Positions 5,867 to 13,484 of a stretch of DNA of 13,567 bases are shown piece by piece; the stretch's first letter is position 1, and each line of letters starts with the position of its first letter. Made by a program: the position numbers and the translations under genes. The stretch is taken from NCBI RefSeq assembly GCF_002341865.1, contig NZ_DDOV01000054.1, positions 11,105 to 24,671 on the forward strand, in the 5' to 3' direction. The notes under the pieces are model-generated. The model did no database searches, was not told the origin of the DNA, and was given only the letters and a program-made list of their open reading frames with translations. This stretch comes from Clostridium sp. UBA2485 (lineage in GTDB: Bacteria > Bacillota > Clostridia > Clostridiales > Clostridiaceae).

Positions 5867-7291
5867 ATGGAACTAGAATTATCGAATTTTCTTATAGAAT
5901 CAAAGAAATCTATAAAAAAACTTATAGAAATTTTATCAATGGAATATAAATATGTATCTGTATTAGGAACTGATTGTTTTGGAAAAGAATATACTTCTTT
6001 AAGAACTGGAACCTCTATAAAAAACTCTGTTTGGAATGAAAGAGGATTTGTTTTAAAAGTATATAATGGAATTAATTATTCGGAATTTTCCTTTGATTAT
6101 ATATTAGATGATAATATAGAAAATCTTGCAGAACAAATTAAAGAAAAAATAAAAACTTATGTATCTTTATTTAGTGAATATGAAGTAAATCATTATCTAG
6201 TATTAGAGGAAGAAGAAATAACAAAGTCTTTTAAGGATAAAGTAGATATCTATCCTACAACTGTTAGTGATAAAGAAATATTAAATAAAATTACAAATAT
6301 AAATAAAAGTGCAATGGTTCTTAGTGATAAGATTTTAGATGTAAGAGTAGCCTATAATTATCTTCATGTAAATAAAATTTTTATGTCAAATAAAAAAGAT
6401 TTAGAGCAAAGTTATTTATGGAGTGAAGGTATGATTCAATGTATAACCACTAATGAAGAAGACACTAGATTTAATTATAAAGTTTTCTCTGGATTAAAAG
6501 GTGTAGAAATTATGGATGAAATGGAAAACTCAATTAAAGAAGTTGTAGATACAGCTTTAAAGGCATTAGAAGCTAAGCCTATAATTCCAGGAATGTATGA
6601 TGTAATATGTTCTCCAGAGGTGTCAGGATTAATTGCTCATGAAGCTTTTGGTCATGGCGTAGAAATGGACATGTTCCTTAAAGAAAGAGCAAAAGCCAAG
6701 GAGTATATAGGACAACACATTGCATCACCATTAGTAACAATGCGTGATGGAGCAACATCTGAAAGACATATGTCCTCTTATTTGTTTGACGATGAAGGAG
6801 TATTAGGACAAGACACAGTTATTATTGACAAAGGTGTATTAAAATGTGGAATATCTGATACTTTATCAGCGCTAAAATTAGGTGAAAAGCCTACAGGTAA
6901 TGGGAAAAGACAATCCTTTGAAAGAAAAGCTTATTCAAGAATGACTAATACGTTTTTTGAAAAAGGTTATTGTAACTTAGAAGAAATGATTAAATCCATA
7001 GATTATGGTTTTTTATTAGATGTACCTATGAGTGGAATGGAAGATCCTAAAAGCTGGGGAATCCAATGCATGGTGAACTTTGCATATGAAATAAAAGATG
7101 GAAAACTTACAGGGAAAATCTTTTCTCCTATCGTTTTAACTGGATATGTACCAGACTTATTAAAGTCTATATCCATGGTTTCTGATGAGATATGTTTAGA
7201 GGGAAGTGGAGCTTGTGGTAAAGGATATAAGGAGTATGTAAAGGTATCTTCTGGAGGCCCATATATTAAAGCGAGAGTGAGGTTAGGATAA
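5867..7291 (+). CDS. tldD: TldD metalloprotease subunit
   Basis: Probable zinc-dependent protease subunit of the cytoplasmic TldD/TldE heterodimer. In E. coli that complex finishes microcin B17 and helps degrade the CcdA antitoxin by digesting unfolded peptides threaded into a closed cavity. Seen: 474 aa, the usual family length; the HExxxH zinc motif at His258-Glu259-His263 (HEAFGHG); and a C-terminal cysteine in GSGACGKG (Cys450), which fits the family's third zinc ligand. The N-terminal 230 residues are the more variable substrate-enclosing part. GAGGGGTG (5853-5860) sits six bases before the ATG. The stop codon overlaps the ATG of tldE by one base (TAATG), so the two are translationally coupled. 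No modified-peptide precursor or toxin-antitoxin gene is nearby, so the substrate is unknown. Confidence 0.92.
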   Translation: MELELSNFLIESKKSIKKLIEILSMEYKYVSVLGTDCFGKEYTSLRTGTSIKNSVWNERGFVLKVYNGINYSEFSFDYILDDNIENLAEQIKEKIKTYVSLFSEYEVNHYLVLEEEEITKSFKDKVDIYPTTVSDKEILNKITNINKSAMVLSDKILDVRVAYNYLHVNKIFMSNKKDLEQSYLWSEGMIQCITTNEEDTRFNYKVFSGLKGVEIMDEMENSIKEVVDTALKALEAKPIIPGMYDVICSPEVSGLIAHEAFGHGVEMDMFLKERAKAKEYIGQHIASPLVTMRDGATSERHMSSYLFDDEGVLGQDTVIIDKGVLKCGISDTLSALKLGEKPTGNGKRQSFERKAYSRMTNTFFEKGYCNLEEMIKSIDYGFLLDVPMSGMEDPKSWGIQCMVNFAYEIKDGKLTGKIFSPIVLTGYVPDLLKSISMVSDEICLEGSGACGKGYKEYVKVSSGGPYIKARVRLG

Positions 7292-8586
7292 TGTTAGATA
7301 ATATAATTTCTATATTAAAAGAGTTTGATATTAGTAGATATAAGATAATAGAAAAGAAAGTAATTAGTGAAGAAATGTTTTTTATAAAAAAACAATTAGA
7401 TATGAACAGAAATAAAGAAGTTCATAAATTTAATGTTGTAGTTTATGTAGACTTTGAAGAGAATGGAGAGAAATTTAAGGGAGATTCGTCAATAGAAGTA
7501 TATACTACAATGAGTGATGAAGAGATAAGAAAAGCTATAAATGATGCTAGTTATGCAGCAAAATTTGTGAAAAATAAGTATTATCCATTGGTAAGTGGAA
7601 TTAAGGAAGACACTATAACTATACCTTCTAAGTTTAATGAAGAGGACCCTATTAAATGGATGATAAGATTAAAAGATTCTCTTTATAAAAATGATAACAA
7701 AGAAGATGGAAGTATAAATTCTTCAGAGATATTCTTAAATAAAATTTTTACTAGAATTGTGAACTCTGAAGGAGTAGATGTAAGTTATATAAGTAATTCA
7801 TCGGAAATAGAATTTATTACAAATTGGAAAGGTGAAGAAGAAGTAGAACTTTACAATATGATGAGCTTTTCTGATTATGATGAAGCTTATATAGAAAATA
7901 AAGTAGAGAAAGCATTAAAAATTTCAGAGTATAAGGCAAAAGCGAAAGAAGAGCCATCAACAGGAAGTTATAACGTAATATTAAAAGGTGATAATGTAAA
8001 AGAAATGATGACATATTATTATACACAAGCTAATGTTAAATCTGTGTATAACAAAATAGGAAAATTTAAAATTGGGGATAAAATTCAAGGAGAGAATGTA
8101 AAAGGGGATTTATTAAATATCACTTTAACTAAGGAATTAGAAAATTCTCCAGTATCTTCACCTTATGATGAAGATGGCTTTCAGTTATCAAATATAAAAA
8201 TAATTGAAGATGGAAAGCTAGCAAACTATTATGGAGATGTTAGAAATAGTTACTATTTAAATGTAAACCCAACAGGAACTCTTAGAAATTATATTGTTGA
8301 GGGTGGAAGCAAATCAATTGAAGAAATGAAGAGTGAATCCTGTATTATAGTAGAAGCTTTTTCAGATTTCCAAATGAATAGCTTAACAGGAGATTTTGGA
8401 GGAGAGATAAGACTTGCTTTATATGTTGAAGGAGATAAAATGACTCCTGTGACAGGAGGATCCATATCAGGAAATATAAAAAATGTACAAGGGGAAATGT
8501 ATTTATCATCGGAGATTGAAACTAATGGAAATTTCTTTGGTCCAAAAGCAATGTTATTAAAAAATATTTCAGTAGCAGGAAGATAA
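7291..8586 (+). CDS. tldE: TldE/PmbA partner subunit
   Basis: Probable non-metal-binding partner of TldD in the heterodimeric peptidase. Seen: 431 aa, slightly shorter than E. coli PmbA; no HExxxH motif, as expected; and the C-terminal family signature GGSISGN (389-395) followed by a conserved beta-rich end. The start ATG shares its A with the tldD stop codon and has a GAGG-type ribosome binding site inside the end of tldD. The adjacent, coupled arrangement matches the stoichiometric complex. TldD and TldE are distant paralogues, and the lack of zinc residues here assigns which is which. Transcription should end at the hairpin at 8674-8732. Confidence 0.9.
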   Translation: MLDNIISILKEFDISRYKIIEKKVISEEMFFIKKQLDMNRNKEVHKFNVVVYVDFEENGEKFKGDSSIEVYTTMSDEEIRKAINDASYAAKFVKNKYYPLVSGIKEDTITIPSKFNEEDPIKWMIRLKDSLYKNDNKEDGSINSSEIFLNKIFTRIVNSEGVDVSYISNSSEIEFITNWKGEEEVELYNMMSFSDYDEAYIENKVEKALKISEYKAKAKEEPSTGSYNVILKGDNVKEMMTYYYTQANVKSVYNKIGKFKIGDKIQGENVKGDLLNITLTKELENSPVSSPYDEDGFQLSNIKIIEDGKLANYYGDVRNSYYLNVNPTGTLRNYIVEGGSKSIEEMKSESCIIVEAFSDFQMNSLTGDFGGEIRLALYVEGDKMTPVTGGSISGNIKNVQGEMYLSSEIETNGNFFGPKAMLLKNISVAGR

Positions 8587-8591
8587 TTAAA

Positions 8592-8610
8592 AATGAAGAA
8601 TTGAGAATAG
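8592..8610 (-). repeat. Possible vestige of the dispersed repeat
   Basis: AATGAAGAATTGAGAATAG just after the tldE stop differs from part of the right-edge repeat unit (AATGGAGAATTGAGAATGG at 13503-13521) at only two of nineteen positions. It is short and AT-rich, so chance cannot be excluded. Confidence 0.4.
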
Positions 8611-8673
8611 CGTATTGATTTCTTAATAAGTATAAGATATGTATACTAATTTTTCATTTGTAATTTTATTATG

Positions 8674-8732
8674 AAAATCCACCTTTGGAGAATGAGAGTA
8701 AAATTGCTTGAAGTTCTCCAAAAGTGGATTTT
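8674..8732. terminator. Bidirectional terminator between tldE and the small EamA gene
   Basis: Two 19-base arms (8674-8692 and 8714-8732) are complementary at 18 positions and enclose a 21-base loop. The outer end is AAAATCCAC/GTGGATTTT, giving U-rich 3' sides in both directions. It lies between convergent genes. Confidence 0.85.
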
Positions 8733-8807
8733 AATTATTATGTGCTTATATTTATATTATTGTAGTTCTAATTCTAAAAGTTGTCATAATAAATAAAGAA
8801 TAAAAGT

Positions 8808-9230
8808 TTATTTTAAAACTACAAGTATTGCACCTATAGTCATAAGAGCTAGACCTAATATACTTGTTTTATTTATTTTTTCACCTAGTATTAAAAATGC
8901 AAGTATTGCTGCCATAACTGCACTAGTTTTATCTAAAACAGATACCTCTGCTACTTTTCCTGTCTTTATAGCAGTAAAATAGAATATCCAAGATAGGGCT
9001 CCAGCCATTCCACTAAAAATAATAAATAATAGTGCTCTCTTATCTTCTAATATTTTAGAAACCTCAGAAAATTTTCCTTGAAAAAATACTATTAAAGTTG
9101 TAAATATAGCCATAACAATAGCGCGAATAGCGGTAGCACTATTAGCATCAAGTTTAGCAAGGCCTATCTTACCAAATATGGCAACTAATGCTGCAAAAAT
9201 TGCTGATAATAAAGAATAAACAATCCACAT
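8808..9230 (-). CDS. Half-size EamA/DMT family transporter
   Basis: Small integral membrane protein of the drug/metabolite transporter superfamily (COG2510-like), with a single EamA domain; the substrate is unknown. Seen: 140 aa with about five hydrophobic helices (roughly 2-22, 31-52, 66-90, 95-115 and 122-139), and the conserved helix 4 ending (SAVMAAILAFLILGEKI) found before the last helix in EamA domains. Single-domain members generally must pair to make a full carrier, so this one probably homodimerises. It does not look like a truncated ten-helix gene: a strong AAGGAGAGG (9236-9244) precedes the ATG and the downstream side goes straight into the shared terminator. It is convergent with tldDE. 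The separate ten-helix DMT gene at 12558-13439 is a distinct, full-length member. Confidence 0.85.
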   Translation of the reverse strand: MWIVYSLLSAIFAALVAIFGKIGLAKLDANSATAIRAIVMAIFTTLIVFFQGKFSEVSKILEDKRALLFIIFSGMAGALSWIFYFTAIKTGKVAEVSVLDKTSAVMAAILAFLILGEKINKTSILGLALMTIGAILVVLK

Positions 9231-9618
9231 GATATCCTCTCCTTTTTATAAATATCTAGACTTATAGAGTTTAACTTAAATATTAAACATATTCAAATTA
9301 AAATTTGCATAAAGTTTACCTGTACTATATTAAATATAATGAGTTAAAAATCCTTTATATTATTTGTTAAATTCTTACAAAATTATACTCGTTCTTAGTT
9401 TTAAATTTATAAACAAGGATTTTTATTATGGAAATCAAAATATTTTACAAATTAAGATTCTACTAAGAAAAACTATAAAATATTATAAATCTTTATATTC
9501 TTAAGGTGTTTATAACATTAAAAGAATACTATTTGTATATATTTTGCGTTATAATTTAGGTATTGTTATTAATAATATATTTTAGTGATAAAACATTATG
9601 CTTAGAAAGGAATATGAT
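9231..9618. other. AT-rich intergenic region between divergent genes
   Basis: This 388-base gap separates the small EamA gene from the YtqA-like gene. It must contain both promoters, but I found no pair of -35 and -10 boxes with good spacing; a TATAAT at 9550-9555 lacks a convincing -35. A perfect 10-bp inverted repeat, AAAAATCCTT (9346-9355) and AAGGATTTTT (9415-9424), encloses 59 bases. No reading frame, tRNA or repeat unit is seen. Confidence 0.6.
9606..9611 (+). promoter_or_regulatory. Ribosome binding site fixing the YtqA-like start
   Basis: AAAGGA lies seven bases before the ATG at 9619. The upstream in-frame ATG at 9598 has no comparable site, and this one lies inside the extra seven codons it would add. 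Confidence 0.75.
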
Positions 9619-10557
9619 ATGACGAAGAACTGGAAGGGAAAGAGATATCATAATTTAAATTATTTTTTAAGAGAAAAATTTGGCCAGAAAGTGTTTAAAA
9701 TATCTTTAGATGCAGGCTTTTCTTGCCCTAATAGGGATGGTACTATAAGCAAAGGTGGATGTGTATTTTGTTCTGAGAGAGGTTCAGGCGATTTCGCAGG
9801 AGATAGGTGCTTTTCTATATCTAAGCAATTTGAAGATATAAGAATGATGATGAATAAAAAGTGGAAAGATGGAAAATATATAGCTTATTTTCAAGCTTAT
9901 ACCAATACTTATGCATCCATTAATATTTTGAGAGAAAAATATGAAGAAGCAATAAATCAACAAGATGTAGTAGCATTAGCTATTGCTACAAGACCTGATT
10001 GTTTAAGTGAAGAAGTTCTAGACTTAATTGAAGAGTACTCAAATAAAGTTTATACATGGGTAGAATTAGGACTTCAAACCTCAAAGGATGAAACTGCAAG
10101 GCTTATTAATAGAGGTTATGAACTTTCAGTCTTTGAAGAAGGGGTTAGAAGTTTAAGAAAAAGAAATATTGATGTAGTAACACATGTAATTTTTGGATTA
10201 CCTACTGAAAGTAAGATAGATATGATAAACACGATAAACTATGTAGCACATAGTGATATTCAAGGAATAAAAATACATCTTCTTCATCTTATGAAAAATA
10301 CTCCTTTAGAAAAATTTTATAAAAGTGGAGATTTAAAGCTTATGGAGATGAAAGAATATATAGATTTAATAGGTGAGTCTATAGCATTACTTCCTGAAAG
10401 TATGGTAATACATAGATTAACCGGTGATGCACCTAGAGATCTATTAATAGGACCTATGTGGAGTCTAAAGAAATGGGAAGTTTTAAATGCTATCGATAAA
10501 AAGTTAGAAGATGAAAATCTATATCAGGGTGTGAATTTTAAGGGGGAGATTTTATGA
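9619..10557 (+). CDS. ytqA: TIGR01212-family radical SAM protein (YtqA/YhcC type)
   Basis: Cytoplasmic radical SAM enzyme of the YhcC/YtqA group, related to the Elp3 catalytic fold. As I recall, B. subtilis YtqA has been assigned to wobble-uridine modification (mnm5s2U) in tRNA under the name MnmL; the same role here is inference. Seen, from the chosen start (312 aa): Cys36, Cys48 and Cys51 in FSCPNRDG...GGCVFC, the atypical CX11CX2C cluster motif of this family; the GSGDF segment soon after; ELGLQT around 149-154; THVIFGLP around 188-195; and a C-terminal HRLTGDAPRDLL. The first in-frame ATG (9598) would add seven residues but lacks a ribosome binding site. The stop overlaps the comB-like start by four bases (ATGA), implying coupled translation. 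No ytqB-like methyltransferase is in view. Confidence 0.85.
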   Translation: MTKNWKGKRYHNLNYFLREKFGQKVFKISLDAGFSCPNRDGTISKGGCVFCSERGSGDFAGDRCFSISKQFEDIRMMMNKKWKDGKYIAYFQAYTNTYASINILREKYEEAINQQDVVALAIATRPDCLSEEVLDLIEEYSNKVYTWVELGLQTSKDETARLINRGYELSVFEEGVRSLRKRNIDVVTHVIFGLPTESKIDMINTINYVAHSDIQGIKIHLLHLMKNTPLEKFYKSGDLKLMEMKEYIDLIGESIALLPESMVIHRLTGDAPRDLLIGPMWSLKKWEVLNAIDKKLEDENLYQGVNFKGEIL

Positions 10558-11261
10558 AAGTCGATATAATAATTTCTGCTAGTGACATTAAAGAAGAAAA
10601 AATTAAAGATAAAGTTGTTGTGGTTATAGATGTTCTTAGAGCTACTTCAGTGATGGTCACAGCCTTAAATAATGGGTGTAAAGAAGTTATACCTGTATCT
10701 CATGTAGAAGAAGCTAGGGAAGTTGTTAAGGAAGATAGGGAAAAATATGTATTAGGTGGAGAACGAAATGCCCTTAAAATAGAGGGATTTGATTATTCTA
10801 ATTCTCCATTAGATTATACAAGAGAAAATATTCAAGGTAAAACATTAGTTATGACTACAACTAATGGTACAAGGGCTATAAAAAATTCAAAAGGGGCAAG
10901 TAGAATCTTCATAGCTTCTATGATAAATGGAAAAGCTGTTGCAAAAAAACTAATAGAATTAAATAAAGATGTAGTATTTGTAAATGCAGGTACATATGGG
11001 GAGTTCTCCATAGATGATTTTATTACTAGTGGATATATAATAAATTTAATTAGAAAAGAAGCAGAGATAGAACTTACAGATATAGCGGTAACTTCCAATT
11101 ATATATATAACAATAATGAAGATATATTTTCCTTTGTAAAAAATGCTTCTCACTACAAAAGAATATTAGAACTAGGTTTAGAAGAAGATTTGAAATATTG
11201 CCTTTCTAAGGATGTAGTTGACATAGTACCAGAATATAGAGATGGTAGAATAAATATATAA
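10554..11261 (+). CDS. comB: ComB-like 2-phosphosulfolactate phosphatase
   Basis: Member of the ComB family (Mg-dependent 2-phosphosulfolactate phosphatase, EC 3.1.3.71). In methanogens it belongs to coenzyme M synthesis; in Bacillus a homologue (YitC) is linked to sulfolactate of spores. Seen: 235 aa, normal length; family motifs DVLRATS (26-32), LGGER (67-71) with the downstream NSPLDY, TTTNGTRA (101-108) and NAGTYGEFSIDD (144-155). ComB proteins usually have a cysteine near position 144, where this one has Asn. GGGGGAG precedes the ATG, which lies inside the end of the ytqA-like gene. No comA, comC or sulfolactate genes are nearby, so the physiological substrate is uncertain. A terminator follows 40 bases after the stop. 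Confidence 0.85.
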   Translation: MKVDIIISASDIKEEKIKDKVVVVIDVLRATSVMVTALNNGCKEVIPVSHVEEAREVVKEDREKYVLGGERNALKIEGFDYSNSPLDYTRENIQGKTLVMTTTNGTRAIKNSKGASRIFIASMINGKAVAKKLIELNKDVVFVNAGTYGEFSIDDFITSGYIINLIRKEAEIELTDIAVTSNYIYNNNEDIFSFVKNASHYKRILELGLEEDLKYCLSKDVVDIVPEYRDGRINI

Positions 11262-11299
11262 GGCATCTGAAAGAAAATTGGAGACGAATTAAGTTATAC

Positions 11300-11349
11300 A
11301 CCTCAGGGGAACCCTTGTAGAATCATACTACTGTTCTCTTGAGGTTTTT
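11300..11349 (+). terminator. Intrinsic terminator of the ytqA-comB unit
   Basis: Arms ACCTCAGGGGAAC (11300-11312) and GTTCTCTTGAGGT (11333-11345) pair over all 13 positions in RNA if two G-U wobbles are allowed, with a 20-base loop and a following TTTT. The wobbles make it strong only when read on the plus strand. Confidence 0.8.
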
Positions 11350-11402
11350 ACATATTGGAAAGCTACTATGAGGAGAAGTTCTGAAAACCTTTAGTAGTAA
11401 TT

Positions 11403-11419
11403 AGAAAAAGAATTTTTCT
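11403..11419. other. Short A/T hairpin before the LD-carboxypeptidase gene
   Basis: AGAAAAA (11403-11409) and TTTTTCT (11413-11419) are exact inverted repeats around GAA. The stem is weak and could be chance in this sequence, but it lies in the leader about 40 bases before the start codon. Confidence 0.3.
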
Positions 11420-11456
11420 TAAATAATAAAATCTTACGTGATAGTGGAGGTAATTT

Positions 11457-12419
11457 ATGATTATTAAGCCAAAGAAATTAAACGTAGGAGACAGGGTAGC
11501 AATTATTGCACCATCCTCACCAGCAACAAAGGAAGTTGTTAAAAAAGGGGAAAAAATGATAAAAGCAATGGGACTTGAACCAGTTATGTATCCTAGTTGT
11601 TACACAACACAAAGAGATTTACCAATATCTGATTATTTAAAAGCGAAAGATATTAATGATGCTTTTCAGGATAGAAATATTAAAGGAATCATTTGCTTAA
11701 AAGCCGGATATGGCATACAACATATACTTAAACTACTTAACTATGATCTGATAAAGGAAAACCCTAAGGTTTTTCTAGGGTATAGTGATATTACAGCGTT
11801 GCATATAGCATTTAATAAAATATGCAGGATGGTTACTTATCACGGGCCTATGGCATCTTCAAACATATATAAAAAGAAAGGTAACAAATTTAAATTTGAG
11901 CCCTATACTTTTGACAGTATCAAGAAGAATCTGTTTACAAATGAGGCACCAGGTTTGATGGAAAATCCTCTAGGAGAAATTATTGGTTCGTTGTTTGGAG
12001 GTAAAGCTGAAGGAGAACTTATAGGAGGTAATTTATCACTACTAGCGAGGACTTTAGGTTCTGATTATGAAATTGATACAAGAGGAAAAATATTATTTAT
12101 AGAAGATACTAAAGAAGATGTACTCAATATTGGTAGGATGTTAATCTCACTATCTCTTGCAGGTAAATTTGATGAGTGTAGTGGTATAATACTGGGAACA
12201 TGGACAAATTGCAATTTAGAAAATAAAGGATACTACAATAGCAATTTAGCTTTAGAAGAAACTTTTAAGGAAATCTTACTTCCATATAAAAAACCAATAA
12301 TTACAAATTTTAGAGCAGGTCATAACAATCCTCAAGCTACACTAGCATTTGGAACAAAAGTTATTATAGATGCAGATAAAAAACAGATTGTATTCACTGA
12401 ATCTGGAAATGCAGATTGA
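11457..12419 (+). CDS. S66 family LD-carboxypeptidase (LdcA/MccF-like)
   Basis: Serine peptidase of family S66. Members remove the terminal D-alanine from murein tetrapeptides during cell wall recycling (LdcA), or hydrolyse microcin C-type conjugates (MccF). Seen: 320 aa, the usual length; N-terminal VAIIAPSSP (14-22); probable nucleophile Ser110 in LGYSD; Glu216 in FIED; and His289 in RAGHNNPQATLAFG, so the Ser-Glu-His triad is complete. The usual R-G-G-Y-G segment is K-A-G-Y-G here (82-86), a mild deviation. No signal peptide, so a cytoplasmic enzyme is expected. GGAGG lies seven bases before the ATG. It is separated from comB by a terminator and 195 bases, so it is probably transcribed alone. 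The choice between LdcA and MccF function cannot be made from the sequence. Confidence 0.88.
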   Translation: MIIKPKKLNVGDRVAIIAPSSPATKEVVKKGEKMIKAMGLEPVMYPSCYTTQRDLPISDYLKAKDINDAFQDRNIKGIICLKAGYGIQHILKLLNYDLIKENPKVFLGYSDITALHIAFNKICRMVTYHGPMASSNIYKKKGNKFKFEPYTFDSIKKNLFTNEAPGLMENPLGEIIGSLFGGKAEGELIGGNLSLLARTLGSDYEIDTRGKILFIEDTKEDVLNIGRMLISLSLAGKFDECSGIILGTWTNCNLENKGYYNSNLALEETFKEILLPYKKPIITNFRAGHNNPQATLAFGTKVIIDADKKQIVFTESGNAD

Positions 12420-12457
12420 TGGGAATCTATATTTGTAGATAGAAAGCTTAGGAGATA

Positions 12458-12502
12458 ATGTCAGAAAATTTAAAAAATAATGGAGATATTGCTAGGACTT
12501 AA
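12458..12502 (+). CDS. Possible 14-codon leader peptide
   Basis: An ATG preceded by AGGAG, only three bases away, opens a frame encoding MSENLKNNGDIART before TAA. It lies between the LD-carboxypeptidase stop and the DMT transporter start. The short spacing and lack of any coding signature beyond the ribosome binding site make this doubtful. It could equally be the remnant of an older gene start. Confidence 0.2.
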   Translation: MSENLKNNGDIART

Positions 12503-12544
12503 AGAGAATTAATAATATTTAAAGTAATATTAATTGTATTATAT

Positions 12545-12550
12545 AGGGGG
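12545..12550 (+). promoter_or_regulatory. Ribosome binding site fixing the DMT transporter start
   Basis: AGGGGG lies seven bases before the ATG at 12558. It falls inside the extra codons that an upstream TTG start at 12534 would add, so the ATG is preferred. Confidence 0.75.
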
Positions 12551-12557
12551 AAGGGCT

Positions 12558-13439
12558 ATGAATAGAAAAGCAAAAGCAGATTTTATGCTGTTAATGATTA
12601 CAATTTTTTGGGGAGCATCATATATTCTTACTAAAATCGGGCTTGAAACTTTTGAGCCATTTAATTTAATAGCATTACGGTTTATTATTGCTTTTGGCAT
12701 ATCTGCTATTGTGTTTAAAAAACAGGTTTTTAAAACAGATGTAAGAACAATAAAATATGCTTTGATCTTATCAATAATTTTATTTGGTGTTTTTATTTCA
12801 ATGACATTTGGTTTAAAATATATTTCAGCTTCAAATGCTGGATTTTTAATTAGCCTTTCTGTAGTTTTAATACCAGTAATTTCTTTTATATTTTTAAAGC
12901 AAAAAATTGACAAGAAAGTTATTGGTGGGGTATGTTTAGCCTTAATTGGAATTGCATTATTGACATTAAATACTGAACTGAGATTAAGTAGTGGAGATAT
13001 TCTTTGTATATTATGCGCACTATTATTTGCAACACATATTGTTGTAACTAGTATTTTTACTCAGAAAGTTGATTCAATTGCTCTTGGAGTTTTGCAGCTT
13101 GGTTTTGTTGGTATCTTTAGCGTTGTATTTTCAATGTTAATAGAGACTGTGAAGCTTCCTAGCAATACTACATCATGGTTTGTGGTATTATCGCTAAGTA
13201 TTCTCTGTACGGCAGTTGGTTATATTGTACAAACAACTGCGCAACAATATACAAGTGCAACTCATACTGGACTTATTCTATCATTGGAACCAGTTTTTTC
13301 AGCTGTATTTGCCTATGTGTTTTTAGGAGAAATTCTTACTAAAAAGGGATATGTAGGTGCAGTAATTTTATTGCTTAGTGTTCTAATTGCTGAGCTAGAT
13401 TTTAAGAAGAAGAGTCAACCCCAATCTGTTTATAAGTAA
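12558..13439 (+). CDS. EamA/DMT family ten-helix transporter
   Basis: Integral membrane carrier of the drug/metabolite transporter superfamily; substrate unknown, possibly amino acid or metabolite export. Seen, from the chosen start (293 aa): two tandem EamA domains (about 10-135 and 150-280), about ten hydrophobic helices, the first-helix motif FWGASYILTKIGLE (17-30), and SLEPVFSAVFAYVFLGE in the second domain, the most conserved signature of this family. The C-terminus is a short basic tail (DFKKKSQPQ). A TTG eight codons upstream would also be in frame, but the ribosome binding site AGGGGG supports the ATG at 12558. There is no obvious terminator after the stop. The gene ends 45 bases before a copy of the dispersed repeat. 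Confidence 0.88.
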   Translation: MNRKAKADFMLLMITIFWGASYILTKIGLETFEPFNLIALRFIIAFGISAIVFKKQVFKTDVRTIKYALILSIILFGVFISMTFGLKYISASNAGFLISLSVVLIPVISFIFLKQKIDKKVIGGVCLALIGIALLTLNTELRLSSGDILCILCALLFATHIVVTSIFTQKVDSIALGVLQLGFVGIFSVVFSMLIETVKLPSNTTSWFVVLSLSILCTAVGYIVQTTAQQYTSATHTGLILSLEPVFSAVFAYVFLGEILTKKGYVGAVILLLSVLIAELDFKKKSQPQSVYK

Positions 13440-13484
13440 TTTCTTTAGCTAATTTTTTACTATCAATGTACCACTATTTTTCCA

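Noticed and set aside
7817..8026. 69-codon minus-strand ORF
   Set aside because: It is antisense to tldE and low in complexity (leucine-rich).
8808..9230. Truncated or frameshifted ten-helix transporter
   Set aside because: A strong ribosome binding site, an intact single EamA domain and an adjacent terminator fit a natural half-size family member; no leftover EamA coding is seen on either side.
10832..11098. 88-codon minus-strand ORF
   Set aside because: It is antisense to ComB motifs; hydrophobic only because of the complement.
11262..11456. Riboswitch or T-box upstream of the LD-carboxypeptidase gene
   Set aside because: The strong hairpin is explained as the terminator of the preceding operon, and no known riboswitch core or T-box sequence is recognised.
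12539..12913. 124-codon minus-strand ORF
   Set aside because: It is antisense to the first EamA domain of the DMT transporter.
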